Shown piece after piece: positions 1 through 10,160 of a stretch of DNA of 46,234 nucleotides. The notes under the pieces were generated by a model. The model was not told the origin of the DNA and searched no databases. It saw only the letters and a program-made list of their open reading frames with translations. The translations under genes were made by a program, and so were the position numbers. The first letter of the stretch is position 1; each line of letters opens with the position of its first letter. Where the stretch lies: contig JAKUOW010000002.1 in NCBI GenBank assembly GCA_022451045.1, positions 41,376-87,609 of the forward strand. Direction: 5' to 3'. The DNA is from Pirellulales bacterium (GTDB taxonomy: Bacteria > Planctomycetota > Planctomycetia > Pirellulales > Pirellulaceae).

Positions 1-1904
1 AGAAGGATTTTATGCTCGCCTTCTGCAGCATCTGCAGGAGCGGTCACGGTATAAGTGTAGTTGTCCTTATCAACTTTCAGTGCACCGGCGAATCCTTCCG
101 GCCAACCGGTTGCCCGCAGAGTCATAGCACCTTTGAAGTCCGCGTTCTTGCGATTGATTCCTACATTCCAGGTAATCGATGTTTGACCTTTTGGAAAGAA
201 AAGCTCTGGTGTGGGTAGTGCTGGTTCAAAGTATTCCTCGATGGCCGTTGTTGATGCGAGGAAAATCGGACTTGCATACCACTCCGGTATATACGGCATC
301 GCATGCTTGGTCTTCAGCCATACAGAACCTTCCATCGGAACGACCACTTCGGCTTCCCCAATGGTGGCTTTACCGACCACATTTATCGTGCGGGCACCGT
401 TGTTTCCCCAGTCTGGTGGCAGGATCAAAATAACGTTTGCTTCCTTTGCACCTTCACCCAATACCGGATCCCAGAATTTCGCGCCTTCAATCGGCGGGTC
501 TAAACCGAGTGTGATTGGGCCGTTATAGCCATCTCGACCAATAACCACTGGAAACTGAATTGCGCCTTTGCCTGCGTCAACCATATATGTGTTGGTCGTT
601 GCCTTATCGTTTTTCAAAGTCAGGTTGAATGAATGACCTTGTGAAACCTGCACAACATAGCTAAATCCCGGTCCACCTCGCTGTACGAGATCTTCAACGG
701 CGATAACATACTCACCATCTTCCGGAATGGTCGCTTTGATGAAGAATTCATCTTTGTCATTCACAGCAGCACTTGCCACGGCCGAACCATCGGCCTTAAG
801 TAGCGACATGGAAACAACAGCCGGAGATCCGACACTTCTGCTGCGGCAGGTGAACTTCAGAATCTGATCTTTCTTTGCCGCAAACTTAAAATGATCTTTA
901 TCGCCTGGCTGATTAAGTATGCCGTTTAATCCGCCGGGAACGACTGCTGCGGATGATTGAGCAACATCGTTATTCGGTTCCTGTTCGATCGACTGTGGCC
1001 CGGTTCCTGCGAGAACTGTTGCGATACCTGAACCAACAATTCCCTCGAACCCAGAGCTAGCCGCGACTGCGCTGACCGAGGGTGTAGCCGGAACGGCCAC
1101 GCTCTTTACTACAGCACCATCTGCTGACGGCCCAACAAAATTAAGGTCTGATGATTCATTTCTATTCACGGCTAGCGGAAACGTTGTATTAACAAGCGGG
1201 AAATCTCCCACCCGCAGGCGACAGTTTCCACCACCAAATTTATTATCTGATACTTCTATGATATATGTACCATCCGCCGGCAACGCGACTCTAAAGCGGC
1301 AATCAGCACCTAGCGCTTCATCATCATCTGCCGCGGCAACTTCGTTACCACCGGAATCAAGCAATCGTACTACCGGATCCATGGCTGAAGCCAGGCGGTT
1401 TGAGATCGCTTCGATGCTCACATTTTGGCCTTTAGTGCCCTGGAACTTGTAATGGTCCAGGGCTGAACCATTTGACGTCACATCGACAGCTGATGGAAAA
1501 GGAATCTCCTGAGCAGCTTCAACCGATGCATTGGCGCCGTTGTCAGCAACCGTCGGCAAATCATCAACCATGAACAACCGAACGCCCGGCGTTCCGCCAG
1601 GATTACTAATCAGCAAGCCACCGATCTGAACCGGTACGCTTGCATCAAGTGTCACCTTAAGTTTTGCAACGGTTATTACTGCCGGATCTTCATTCGGCAC
1701 AACTTCCACGGTCGCCGGAAAACTCGTCCACACCGACAGGTCATTAAGATTATTGCCACTGAGCGTCAACTCGGTAGTAGCACCTGGGGCTAGAGCGCCT
1801 GGCGTAATGGATGAAATTGACGGTTGTGCATGAGCGTTGCCATTAGGAATTGACAACGTCAGAGCAATGAACAAGGCTAAAAATCGCGGAAAACGATTGG
1901 TCAT
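1..1904 (-). CDS. Secreted protein with two PPC domains (3' end cut off by window)
   Basis: The frame is open from an ATG at 1904 to the window edge, giving 634 codons without a stop, so the C-terminus is missing. Residues 1-26 form a signal peptide (basic start, hydrophobic core, NAHA then Q). Residues about 28-110 resemble an IPT/TIG-like beta domain (SISSITPGALAPGATTELTL). Two pre-peptidase C-terminal (PPC) domains follow at about 118-235 and 306-418; the second opens with the typical EQEPNND. The middle is rich in Ala, Ser and Val. Such proteins are exported and often carry many beta-sandwich repeats in planctomycetes, probably for surface attachment or polymer binding, but no catalytic domain is visible in this part. 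It diverges from the hydrolase gene at 2029. GGAAAAG lies just before the start codon. Family assignment is fairly sure; function is not known. Confidence 0.85.
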   Translation of the reverse strand, partial: MTNRFPRFLALFIALTLSIPNGNAHAQPSISSITPGALAPGATTELTLSGNNLNDLSVWTSFPATVEVVPNEDPAVITVAKLKVTLDASVPVQIGGLLISNPGGTPGVRLFMVDDLPTVADNGANASVEAAQEIPFPSAVDVTSNGSALDHYKFQGTKGQNVSIEAISNRLASAMDPVVRLLDSGGNEVAAADDDEALGADCRFRVALPADGTYIIEVSDNKFGGGNCRLRVGDFPLVNTTFPLAVNRNESSDLNFVGPSADGAVVKSVAVPATPSVSAVAASSGFEGIVGSGIATVLAGTGPQSIEQEPNNDVAQSSAAVVPGGLNGILNQPGDKDHFKFAAKKDQILKFTCRSRSVGSPAVVSMSLLKADGSAVASAAVNDKDEFFIKATIPEDGEYVIAVEDLVQRGGPGFSYVVQVSQGHSFNLTLKNDKATTNTYMVDAGKGAIQFPVVIGRDGYNGPITLGLDPPIEGAKFWDPVLGEGAKEANVILILPPDWGNNGARTINVVGKATIGEAEVVVPMEGSVWLKTKHAMPYIPEWYASPIFLASTTAIEEYFEPALPTPELFFPKGQTSITWNVGINRKNADFKGAMTLRATGWPEGFAGALKVDKDNYTYTVTAPADAAEGEHKIL

Positions 1905-1957
1905 ATCTTTTCCGATCACGGTGGGATACTTGGTAGGTATATTCGGTAGTAGACTCT

Positions 1958-1986
1958 ATTTTGACGGATACGCTGCACAGGGTCAA
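1958..1986 (-). promoter_or_regulatory. Possible sigma-70 promoter for the PPC-domain gene
   Basis: On the minus strand, TTGACC is followed after 17 bases by CAAAAT, a 5/6 and 4/6 match to the vegetative consensus, about 55 bases before the start codon at 1904. It lies in the only divergent spacer between the two flanking genes. This is a consensus match by eye, without experimental support. Confidence 0.3.
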
Positions 1987-2028
1987 ACTTAGCAGCACTA
2001 TAACACCTGAAATGTACGGATTATTGTT

Positions 2029-3024
2029 ATGAGACAAGCAAATTCACGTATTTGGCTTCCTTACTGGGCACAATATTGGTCACAAATGATGGTGCTTTGC
2101 TGCCTTTGTATTGGCATAGGGTGCAATGTGAATGCCAGTGAACGCACTCTTGTGAAGATAAAGAGCAGTGCGGACGACACCGATCAGCCTTGCTATTTGA
2201 TTCTGCCGGCGAATTACAAAAGCGATAACGTTAAGCGGCCGCTGTTGGTTTCGTTGCACAGTTGGAGTGCCGACTTAAATCAACGCAATGAGTCGCTAGA
2301 AAAACTGGCCGATGAAAAAGGTTGGATTTACCTATTTCCTAATTTTCGTGGTGCCAATCGCACTCCACAGGCATGTGGTAGTGAACTTGCACAGACAGAC
2401 ATCCTCGATGCAACCGCATGGGCTAAATCCAATTTAAGGGTGGATACAAGCCGCGTTTATTTGACAGGCGTCTCTGGTGGCGGCCACATGACAATGCTAA
2501 TGGCCTCGCGTTATCCAGAACAATGGACAGCAGCAAGTGCGTGGGTCGGAATCAGCGATCTGGCACTTTGGTACAAAAAACATGCCGATACCCGTTATGG
2601 TGAAATGATGCGGAAGGTTTGTGGGGGTGCTTATGGTGACAGCATTAAAATAAACAAGGAGTACATCAAGCGGTCGCCAAAGTTGTACCTAAAGAAATCA
2701 CCCAACATCGTACTGGATATAGCTGCTGGTATTCACGACGGTCATACCGGCAGTGTACCGATTACCCATTCGATCTTTGCCTTTAATGCAATCGCCCGGG
2801 CCAACAAGCAACCCGGTGTAAGTGACGACGAGATCAAGCTATTGAGTAAACCTACTGGCCGCCTCGATGAGCCGCTCAAATCCGATCAGGAAACGGATAA
2901 GTCGCTTGGCAGAGAAATTCACTTACGACGCTACGCTGGGAACAGCCGTCTTACCATTTTCGAAGGCGGCCATGAAGGCATCAGTACAGCTGCGATCTCC
3001 TGGCTGGAGAAACACAAGAAATGA
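2029..3024 (+). CDS. Secreted alpha/beta hydrolase, prolyl-oligopeptidase/esterase-like
   Basis: This 331-residue protein has a hydrophobic N-terminal segment (about 20-36) with several cysteines, so it is exported and may be a lipoprotein (IGIGC, Cys32). The hydrolase fold is shown by the strand-turn RPLLVSLHSW near 70-79, the nucleophile elbow GVSGGGHM with Ser149, and a C-terminal FEGGHEG that supplies the catalytic His. The oxyanion region and the layout resemble S9-type peptidases and feruloyl-esterase-like (PHB depolymerase-type) enzymes, so the substrate could be a peptide or an ester. A second ATG pair at 2086 would give a more typical short signal peptide; neither start has a convincing ribosome binding site. 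The stop overlaps the next start (ATGA), so the two genes are probably translated together. Confidence 0.8.
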   Translation: MRQANSRIWLPYWAQYWSQMMVLCCLCIGIGCNVNASERTLVKIKSSADDTDQPCYLILPANYKSDNVKRPLLVSLHSWSADLNQRNESLEKLADEKGWIYLFPNFRGANRTPQACGSELAQTDILDATAWAKSNLRVDTSRVYLTGVSGGGHMTMLMASRYPEQWTAASAWVGISDLALWYKKHADTRYGEMMRKVCGGAYGDSIKINKEYIKRSPKLYLKKSPNIVLDIAAGIHDGHTGSVPITHSIFAFNAIARANKQPGVSDDEIKLLSKPTGRLDEPLKSDQETDKSLGREIHLRRYAGNSRLTIFEGGHEGISTAAISWLEKHKK

Positions 3025-3833
3025 CCGATAACGACCGGCAAGCCAGAGAGCACAATAAGAAAGCATGGAACCGAATGGTTGCTGACAAGCGACGGTTCAC
3101 CCATCCTGCACGTGATAAAGATTTGGTTGATCCGCTAGGTACGGTCGATGCTGCAGGTTGGCTGGGAGGCGATATCGCTGGACAGCGAGTCCTATGCCTC
3201 GGTGCTGGCGGAGGTAAACAGGGACCGATCTATGCGGCTGCCGGTGCAGCCGTAACGGTGGTAGACATTAGTGGTGCCATGCTGGAACTCGACCGACAAG
3301 TTGCAGCGGAACGCCAGATCGATATGCGAATCATCGAGACATCCATGGATGACCTCTCGATGTTCAACCTCTCTGAATTCGATCTGGTTATCCATCCGGT
3401 CAGTACCTGTTACTTACCCAGCATCGAGCCCGTGTATCAGCAGATTTCGAGAGTGTTACGCGATGGCGGGCTCTATATCAGTCAACACAAGACTCCCGGC
3501 AGTTTACAGGCTGGCCAGGAAGCGAGCCACAACGGGTATGAACTAACAGAACCATATTATCGAACAGGTCCACTTCCAGCAGTATCCGGTTCGTTAACCA
3601 GAGAAGAAGGCACACTGGAGTTTCTGCACCGATGGGAACAGATCGTGGGTGGCATGTGCCGAGCCGGGTTCGTCATCGAGGATCTAACGGAACCATTCCA
3701 CGCTGATCCAAATGCAGACTACAGTAGCTTTGGTCACCGCAGTTGTTTTGTAGCTCCGTACGTAAGAATTAAAGCTCGAAGAATCTCTCGCCAGGTTGAA
3801 ATCTCTGCTCCATCACAAATCGTGATGCCGTAA
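3021..3833 (+). CDS. SAM-dependent class I methyltransferase
   Basis: This 270-residue cytoplasmic protein has the Rossmann-type SAM-binding motif I, VLCLGAGGGKQGP, near residue 57, followed by the acidic strand end VTVVDIS of motif II and a later FDLVIHPV strand (motif IV region). These are hallmarks of class I methyltransferases. The substrate cannot be read from the sequence; the overall form resembles small-molecule methyltransferases related to the UbiE/Methyltransf_11 group. The start overlaps the stop of the upstream hydrolase by four bases, which implies co-translation. It ends four bases before the convergent bioD stop. The C-terminus after about residue 245 is basic and probably variable. 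Confidence 0.85.
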   Translation: MTDNDRQAREHNKKAWNRMVADKRRFTHPARDKDLVDPLGTVDAAGWLGGDIAGQRVLCLGAGGGKQGPIYAAAGAAVTVVDISGAMLELDRQVAAERQIDMRIIETSMDDLSMFNLSEFDLVIHPVSTCYLPSIEPVYQQISRVLRDGGLYISQHKTPGSLQAGQEASHNGYELTEPYYRTGPLPAVSGSLTREEGTLEFLHRWEQIVGGMCRAGFVIEDLTEPFHADPNADYSSFGHRSCFVAPYVRIKARRISRQVEISAPSQIVMP

Positions 3834-3837
3834 GACG

Positions 3838-5402
<1,565 letters not shown>

Positions 5403-5526
5403 AACTTAATTCTCCTGATTCCGCTTTGAAATTCTGCCGCTCATTTGTTCTGAGCAATGGGGTTTTGATACAGCCGTATTTTTTGCGAACACGCAATTAA
5501 TTGCAACTACTACTACCAATCAAGGT

Positions 5527-6204
5527 TTACTCCAACGTCCGCCGGGGCTCCACCGAACGCAGTGCCTTGCGAGCTGCATCTCTTAATAGTTGGTGCTTTT
5601 TGTCATCCTGGAGTATGACTTCTAGTTGATCCGCAGTACGTCCACCCTGCACACCGAGTCGTCGTGTAGCCTGCGCTGTTATGAGTTGAATTTTCCAGTC
5701 ATCGCTATCAAGTAGTTCGATATATCGGTCGACAATCTCTTTTGTTGGTGGTTTGATCAGGCTTACACGTTCCACAGCGCTCATGACAATTTGTTGTTCC
5801 GAATCTCGAGTCAATTCCAACAGGACTGGAATCGCTTGTTGGCCGAATTCTGCCAAAACGTTGCACGCTGCAACTCTCGAAGATGTCGGCTGCTGAGTAT
5901 CCCGGCCGATCGAGGCGCAGTATTCAAATGCCGCGGCGCCTTTTTTAAAGAGCCAACCGACCGCCTGCTCCTGATCATCCAGTTTCATCTCCGCCCTGGC
6001 AGTTACCAGAGCTGTGAACGCTGCCTCGGTACTTTCAAAGGCCGCCGCTGCCACGGTTTTATCGACGCGAGCATCCTGACCAACGACGCGCTTTTTCGGT
6101 AGCTGCTTGACAACCGTCGGGGCTGGATCTGAGCAACCTGTCGTTATAAACAAGCCAACCATTATCCAGGTCAGAAGCCGATATAAAACATGAAGTCGTT
6201 GCAT
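5527..6204 (-). CDS. HEAT-repeat lipoprotein of unknown function
   Basis: The 225-residue product starts with a lipoprotein signal peptide ending in the lipobox ITTGC (Cys24), so it should be anchored to a membrane. The rest is mainly helical. From about residue 110 onward there are HEAT-like helical pairs (AACNVLAEFGQQAIPVL, VMSAVERVSLI, LITAQATRRLG, LLRDAARKALRSV), which usually act as protein-binding scaffolds. No catalytic motif was seen. The start is two bases after the metG stop, so it is probably translated from the metG mRNA. The link to methionyl-tRNA synthetase looks like simple operon sharing. Confidence 0.75.
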   Translation of the reverse strand: MQRLHVLYRLLTWIMVGLFITTGCSDPAPTVVKQLPKKRVVGQDARVDKTVAAAAFESTEAAFTALVTARAEMKLDDQEQAVGWLFKKGAAAFEYCASIGRDTQQPTSSRVAACNVLAEFGQQAIPVLLELTRDSEQQIVMSAVERVSLIKPPTKEIVDRYIELLDSDDWKIQLITAQATRRLGVQGGRTADQLEVILQDDKKHQLLRDAARKALRSVEPRRTLE

Positions 6205-6206
6205 TT

Positions 6207-8252
6207 TTAGTGGACTCGCTGCCCTGGTTGAGCACCTGAATCCGGAGCCAGCAGGAATACATCGGAGCCGCCGGGTCCGGCGGCTGTGATCATACCTTCA
6301 CTGACTCCGAATCGCATTTTGCGTGGTTGCAGATTTGCAACACAAACGACCAGGCGGCCAATGAGCTCTTCCGGTTCATAGGCACTCTTGATGCCGGCGA
6401 ATACGTTGCGGGTTTCATCACCACCGAGGCTCAATGTTAGTTGCAAAAGTCTGTCAGCACCTTCAACATGCTGAGCGGCAACAATCCGCGCAACTCGCAA
6501 ATCGACTTTTACGAAGTCATCGATAGTGCATTCCTCAGCAAGTGGTTCATCCTTAAGCGGTTGGCCGCTGTCCTGAGACTCATTTGCTGCTGATTGTGTT
6601 TCTTCTGCAGCTGCTTCATCTTTGGTTTCATCTATCATTGCTTCAACATCCTTTATTTCCACGCGTTGCATCATGTGTTTGAATTTTGAGATCTGAGATC
6701 CAGTGATTGGCGATTGTGAATCACTCCAATTTGAAATCTCGACATCAAACAATTCGTTTGCTTTACCGGTCAATTCCGGCAATACGGGTGACAAATAAAC
6801 CACCAGTTGTCGGAACAGATTAAGTGCAACCGTGCAAACGTCCTGTAACTCTTGTTGTTTCTCGGGGTCCTTTCGGAGCACCCATGGCTGGCTATTTTCC
6901 ACAAATGGATTCGCTTGATCAGCTAATTCCATGATCAAACGCATGGCCTTGTTGAACTCGCAATTCTCATATGCATCCGCGATTTGATCACCTACGGCGG
7001 CAGCTGATTCAAACAGTCCTCCATCATCCGGATAGACAGCTGATAATCCAATCTCCGAGATGAATTTGGCTGTACGACTGGCTAGATTTACCACCTTACC
7101 GACTAAATCTGAATTAACCTTAGCAATAAAATCCTCAAGGTTCAGATCCAGATCGTCCACGCCGTTTCCAAGCTTGGAGCAATAGAAGTATCTTAGGTAC
7201 TCCGGATCCAGATGGTTTAGATAAGTGGCAGCTCTTACAAACGTCCCGTCACGCTTTGACATCTTGCGACCATCCACAGTAAGGAATCCATGGATGTGTA
7301 CTTTTGTCGGTAGGTTAAAGCCGGCGACCTTGAGCATCGCTGGCCAGAACAAGGTATGGAAATACGTAATGTCCTTGCCAATAAAATGGTGCACTTCGGT
7401 ATCCGGATCTTTCCACCATCGCTCGAAGTCATCACCTGTCTTTTCGCAGTACTGTTGAGTCGATGCCATGTAACCGATCGGAGCATCAAACCATACAAAC
7501 CAATAGTTTCCTGGTGCGTCCGGGATCTCAAATCCAAAGTACGGGGCAGGTCGCGAGATATCCCAGTCCAAAAGTGGTTCGTGCAGGAAGTGGCCTTTCA
7601 GGTAGTTCGCTACCTCTGATTGCAAGTGATCCCCGGATTGTGTCCATTCTTCCAGGAAATCGTGTAGCTGTTCAATTTGAATGAACAGATGATCAGCGGA
7701 TTTCACACTTGGAGTAGATCCGGTGAGCGTACTGCGTGGATCGATAAGATCTCTGGCGTTATAGGTTGCTCCACAACCATCGCAACTATCACCGTACTGG
7801 TCTTCTTTGCCACATTTGGGACAGGTACCCTGTACAAAACGATCTGCAAGAAAGACTCCTTGCTCATCGTCGAATAGCTGAGTAACTTCCTGTTCTTTTA
7901 CTAGGCCTGAATCCCTGAATGCTTGCCAAAACTTTTTACACAATTCATAGTTTTCTGGACTATTTGTGCTGCCGTAATTATCAAACTCGATATGGAACCC
8001 GGCAAAGTCGCGTTCATGTTCGTCCTGAACACGCGCGATCCATTCTTCTTCGCTGCAACCGGTGCGCTGGGCACTCATCATGATCGCCGTGCCATGTGTA
8101 TCATCAGCGCAGAGATAAATGCATTCGTTTCCGCGTAGCTTTTGAAAACGAACCCATACATCTGTCTGTATGTACTCAACCAAATGGCCAAGATGAATGT
8201 CGCCATTGGCGTACGGAAGAGCGGAGGTAACCAGAATCCTGCGTTGCGTCAT
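6207..8252 (-). CDS. metG: Methionyl-tRNA synthetase with C-terminal tRNA-binding domain
   Basis: This class I enzyme charges tRNA-Met. The 681-residue protein shows the HIGH-type motif HLGH at 20-23, a zinc-binding insert with two CxxC pairs (CPKC and CDGC), and the KMSKS-type loop as KMSKR at 330-334. After the anticodon-binding helices comes a linker rich in Ala, Glu and Gln, then an OB-fold tRNA-binding domain ([16 protein letters not shown]) at about 580-681, as in the E. coli-type dimeric enzyme. The [18 protein letters not shown] start is canonical. An ACTTATGAC-type repeat ends only a few bases before the ATG, and no Shine-Dalgarno sequence is visible there. A HEAT lipoprotein gene follows after two bases. 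Confidence 0.96.
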   Translation of the reverse strand: MTQRRILVTSALPYANGDIHLGHLVEYIQTDVWVRFQKLRGNECIYLCADDTHGTAIMMSAQRTGCSEEEWIARVQDEHERDFAGFHIEFDNYGSTNSPENYELCKKFWQAFRDSGLVKEQEVTQLFDDEQGVFLADRFVQGTCPKCGKEDQYGDSCDGCGATYNARDLIDPRSTLTGSTPSVKSADHLFIQIEQLHDFLEEWTQSGDHLQSEVANYLKGHFLHEPLLDWDISRPAPYFGFEIPDAPGNYWFVWFDAPIGYMASTQQYCEKTGDDFERWWKDPDTEVHHFIGKDITYFHTLFWPAMLKVAGFNLPTKVHIHGFLTVDGRKMSKRDGTFVRAATYLNHLDPEYLRYFYCSKLGNGVDDLDLNLEDFIAKVNSDLVGKVVNLASRTAKFISEIGLSAVYPDDGGLFESAAAVGDQIADAYENCEFNKAMRLIMELADQANPFVENSQPWVLRKDPEKQQELQDVCTVALNLFRQLVVYLSPVLPELTGKANELFDVEISNWSDSQSPITGSQISKFKHMMQRVEIKDVEAMIDETKDEAAAEETQSAANESQDSGQPLKDEPLAEECTIDDFVKVDLRVARIVAAQHVEGADRLLQLTLSLGGDETRNVFAGIKSAYEPEELIGRLVVCVANLQPRKMRFGVSEGMITAAGPGGSDVFLLAPDSGAQPGQRVH

Positions 8253-8254
8253 GT

Positions 8255-8303
8255 GCCAGGTGTCATAAGTTATGAATCAAGTGTCATAAATCATAAGTTA
8301 TGA
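8255..8303. repeat. Intergenic TCATAAGTTATGA repeat cluster, left copy
   Basis: Two copies of the near-palindrome TCATAAGTTATGA lie at 8263-8275 and 8291-8303, with an extra TCATAA at 8284. The cluster begins with GCCAGGTGTCATAAGT (8255-8270), which recurs with one change at 28188. It sits between the regulator gene and metG and ends two bases before the metG ATG. The central AAGTT is the reverse of the AACTT in the right-hand cluster, so the two clusters are inverted relative to each other. Confidence 0.75.
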
Positions 8304-8403
8304 GCTATAGGTCAGATGTCAACCGGCAGGGGTTCACTTACGTGGTATCCAGCAGACGCTAAAGAACTATCGTGTAGCCTAATCCAATTAGATTACTGCT
8401 GTA

Positions 8404-9003
8404 CTAGCGACAAGATCCATAGAGAGATTCGGCTGTGATGTTGCGTTCTGCAGCCCGACCCAATTCGTCGTTGCCGCGACGCTGGCCAAACGTTGGCCAC
8501 GCACTAACACCATCAAGTTCCGGCATACACTCGATCAACTGGCTGACAAGGTTTTCAGCCATCGCATGCAACTGTTCACTCTGCTCTTCACAAACGTCCA
8601 GAAGTGACTTGGCAGACTTCATAACACGTACCATCTGAGCACGCTTTTGCACCGGTGAGGATAAACCACTTTCCGGCTCGGTCAGCAATTCTGACATCGG
8701 CACATCAAGCGCCTTTTGCCACTTTCGCAAGTCGCTCAGGCGGATATCGGCTGTACTCCGCTCCTGCTTCCTCAGTGTTCTAACACTGATACCGGTATGG
8801 CGAGCAACACTGCGGAGAGACATTTCCTGGCGCTGTCGTATTTCAGCAAGACGATTTACCGGCACATCAGCCTCCGGAATATTCTCTTGCTGTCGATTGG
8901 CTATGCTCTCAGTTGCACGGCGCGGCCGCTTCTTGATTGTCGGCTTAAGTGAAGGTGGAGAAAGAGATTCCAAAAGATTGAGACTGAAGTCGACGGTAGC
9001 CAT
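8404..9003 (-). CDS. XRE-family DNA-binding regulator
   Basis: The protein has about 199 residues from the ATG at 9003. A helix-turn-helix of the XRE/Cro type lies near residues 50-110: LAEIRQRQEMSLRSVARHTG, then SVRTLRKQERSTADIRLSDL and a final helix KALDVPMSELL. The C-terminal part is helical, with no recognised ligand domain. The frame stays open to an ATG at 9057, but 9003 is preferred: AAGGA lies about ten bases upstream, the protein then starts MATVDFSLNLLESL, and the extra 18 residues would cover an inverted-repeat operator candidate. It is probably a local repressor or autoregulator. The gene is bracketed by inverted intergenic repeats, which sets it apart from metG and hisI. Its targets are unknown. 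Confidence 0.75.
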   Translation of the reverse strand: MATVDFSLNLLESLSPPSLKPTIKKRPRRATESIANRQQENIPEADVPVNRLAEIRQRQEMSLRSVARHTGISVRTLRKQERSTADIRLSDLRKWQKALDVPMSELLTEPESGLSSPVQKRAQMVRVMKSAKSLLDVCEEQSEQLHAMAENLVSQLIECMPELDGVSAWPTFGQRRGNDELGRAAERNITAESLYGSCR

Positions 9004-9038
9004 TTTGCCGCGTTCCTTATGTGTTTTTGCCCCTATTC

Positions 9039-9064
9039 GAGGTCTCAAAGACCTCATGAGGTTT
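9039..9064. promoter_or_regulatory. Candidate operator of the XRE regulator
   Basis: Three alternating GAGGT-type half-sites are packed here: GAGGTC (9039-9044), GACCTC (9050-9055) and GAGGT (9058-9062). They build the perfect 12-bp palindrome ACCTCATGAGGT at 9051-9062 and a second inverted repeat GAGGTC-5-GACCTC. The site is 36-60 bases upstream of the preferred regulator start, a usual place for autoregulatory binding. That the regulator binds here is inference. Confidence 0.4.
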
Positions 9065-9240
9065 GACGCGCCGCGAACCGGAAAAGTTCCCCAAAATTAC
9101 CTATTTTCCTAAAAAAGCAGGGATCCCCCATAAAACACCGCAAAGTAGCCACACAACTCAACCCGCTGTTCAGCCTAAGCCTTTGTGAGGCTAAAAAATC
9201 CGAAAAGCACCGTGATCTAAGAGTTCACAGAGTTACAATC

Positions 9241-9291
9241 GATAACTTATGACATATAACTTATGACTTATGACCTCTGACTTATAACTTT
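9241..9291. repeat. Intergenic ACTTATGAC repeat cluster, right copy
   Basis: This stretch is built of overlapping TAACTTATGAC, ACTTATGACC and CTTATAACTT units. It is the same repeat family as at 8255-8303 but in opposite orientation. It ends about five bases before the hisI ATG at 9296 and occupies the place where a ribosome binding site would be expected; none is visible. The sequence between 9064 and 9240 shows only AT-rich spacer and weak inverted repeats. Confidence 0.75.
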
Positions 9292-9295
9292 TCCA

Positions 9296-9676
9296 ATGTC
9301 CCGACCTGACTTTACAAAGACCAACGGCCTACTTCCGGCAATCGCGCAAGACAGCGAAACCGGAGATGTACTTATGCTCGCTTACATGAACGAGCAGGCT
9401 TTTGATGAGACGTTACGGACCGGGACAGCTGTTTACTACAGCAGAAGCCGCGACCGGCTTTGGTACAAAGGAGAAGAAAGTGGTCATGTGCAAACAATTG
9501 ATTCCATCCACATTGATTGTGACGCAGACACCATCCTGTTGAAAGTTCAACAAACCGGAGCGGCATGCCATGAAGGATATCCCTCCTGTTTCTTCAGACA
9601 GATTGATGGCGACGAAACAAAAATCACACTTGAGCGGCTAGTAAATCCGGATGATGTTTACGGCAGCAACGAATAA
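9296..9676 (+). CDS. hisI: Phosphoribosyl-AMP cyclohydrolase
   Basis: HisI opens the purine ring of phosphoribosyl-AMP, the third step of histidine synthesis. At 126 residues it is the single-domain form, without the HisE pyrophosphohydrolase fused in enterobacteria. Family motifs are present: [25 protein letters not shown](E)SG, the Mg/Zn site [11 protein letters not shown], and [11 protein letters not shown] with the zinc cysteines. The start codon follows the repeat cluster directly. A RidA-family gene follows after 19 bases, so the two are probably co-transcribed. No other his gene is present. Confidence 0.95.
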   Translation: MSRPDFTKTNGLLPAIAQDSETGDVLMLAYMNEQAFDETLRTGTAVYYSRSRDRLWYKGEESGHVQTIDSIHIDCDADTILLKVQQTGAACHEGYPSCFFRQIDGDETKITLERLVNPDDVYGSNE

Positions 9677-9695
9677 CCACACGAGGGAATAGCAA

Positions 9696-10160
9696 ATGAG
9701 CGCTGATGCTAAAATTGCAGAACTTGGATTGGAACTTCCGGAAGCACCCAAACCTGGTGGCGTCTATAAGCCACTCGTAATCACTGGTAACAAGTGTTAC
9801 GTCTCCGGTCATGGCCCGCTCAAAACAGACGGCACGATGTACACCGGCAAAGTCGGCTCAGAAGTCGACCAGCAGCATGGTTACGATGCCGCACGACAAA
9901 CCGGACTTGCGATTTTGGCAACTCTCAAGGCAAACCTCGGCAGTCTCGATCGCATCAAGTGTGTCGTAAAGACGCTGGGCATGGTCAATTGCTCACCGGA
10001 CTTTGGGAACCAACCCGCTGTCATCAATGGATTCAGTGATCTTATGGCTGAAGTATTTGGGGCGGATGCCGGCGTCGGCGCCAGAAGTGCCGTTGGCATG
10101 GGTGCCTTGCCGGGAAATATTTCAACGGAAGTTGAAGTGATTTTTGAATTGAATCAATAA
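9696..10160 (+). CDS. RidA-family (YjgF/YER057c/UK114) protein
   Basis: Rid proteins are small trimers; classical RidA hydrolyses reactive enamine/imine products of PLP enzymes. This 154-residue protein is about 25 residues longer than classical RidA. It has the N-terminal extension AKIAELGLELPEAPKPGG seen in a separate Rid subfamily. The core motifs VSGHGPL, the helix LGSLDRIKCVVKTLGMV and a C-terminal ISTEVEVIFEL strand are present. The Arg used by RidA for substrate carboxylate binding falls near GARSAVGMGALP. GAGGG precedes the ATG. The stop codon is directly followed by the last base of the convergent pheT. Confidence 0.88.
   Translation: MSADAKIAELGLELPEAPKPGGVYKPLVITGNKCYVSGHGPLKTDGTMYTGKVGSEVDQQHGYDAARQTGLAILATLKANLGSLDRIKCVVKTLGMVNCSPDFGNQPAVINGFSDLMAEVFGADAGVGARSAVGMGALPGNISTEVEVIFELNQ

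Noticed and set aside
12-528. Several plus-strand frames at the left edge
   Set aside because: They lie opposite the PPC-domain gene, which is open for 634 codons with a signal peptide and domain features; the plus frames show none.
9004-9057. Longer XRE protein starting at 9057
   Set aside because: The 18 extra residues overlap a palindromic operator candidate, and the start at 9003 has its own AAGGA.
8263-9291. Repeated 13-base units as a CRISPR array
   Set aside because: The units are too short and irregular, the intervals are not uniform spacers, and no cas gene is present.
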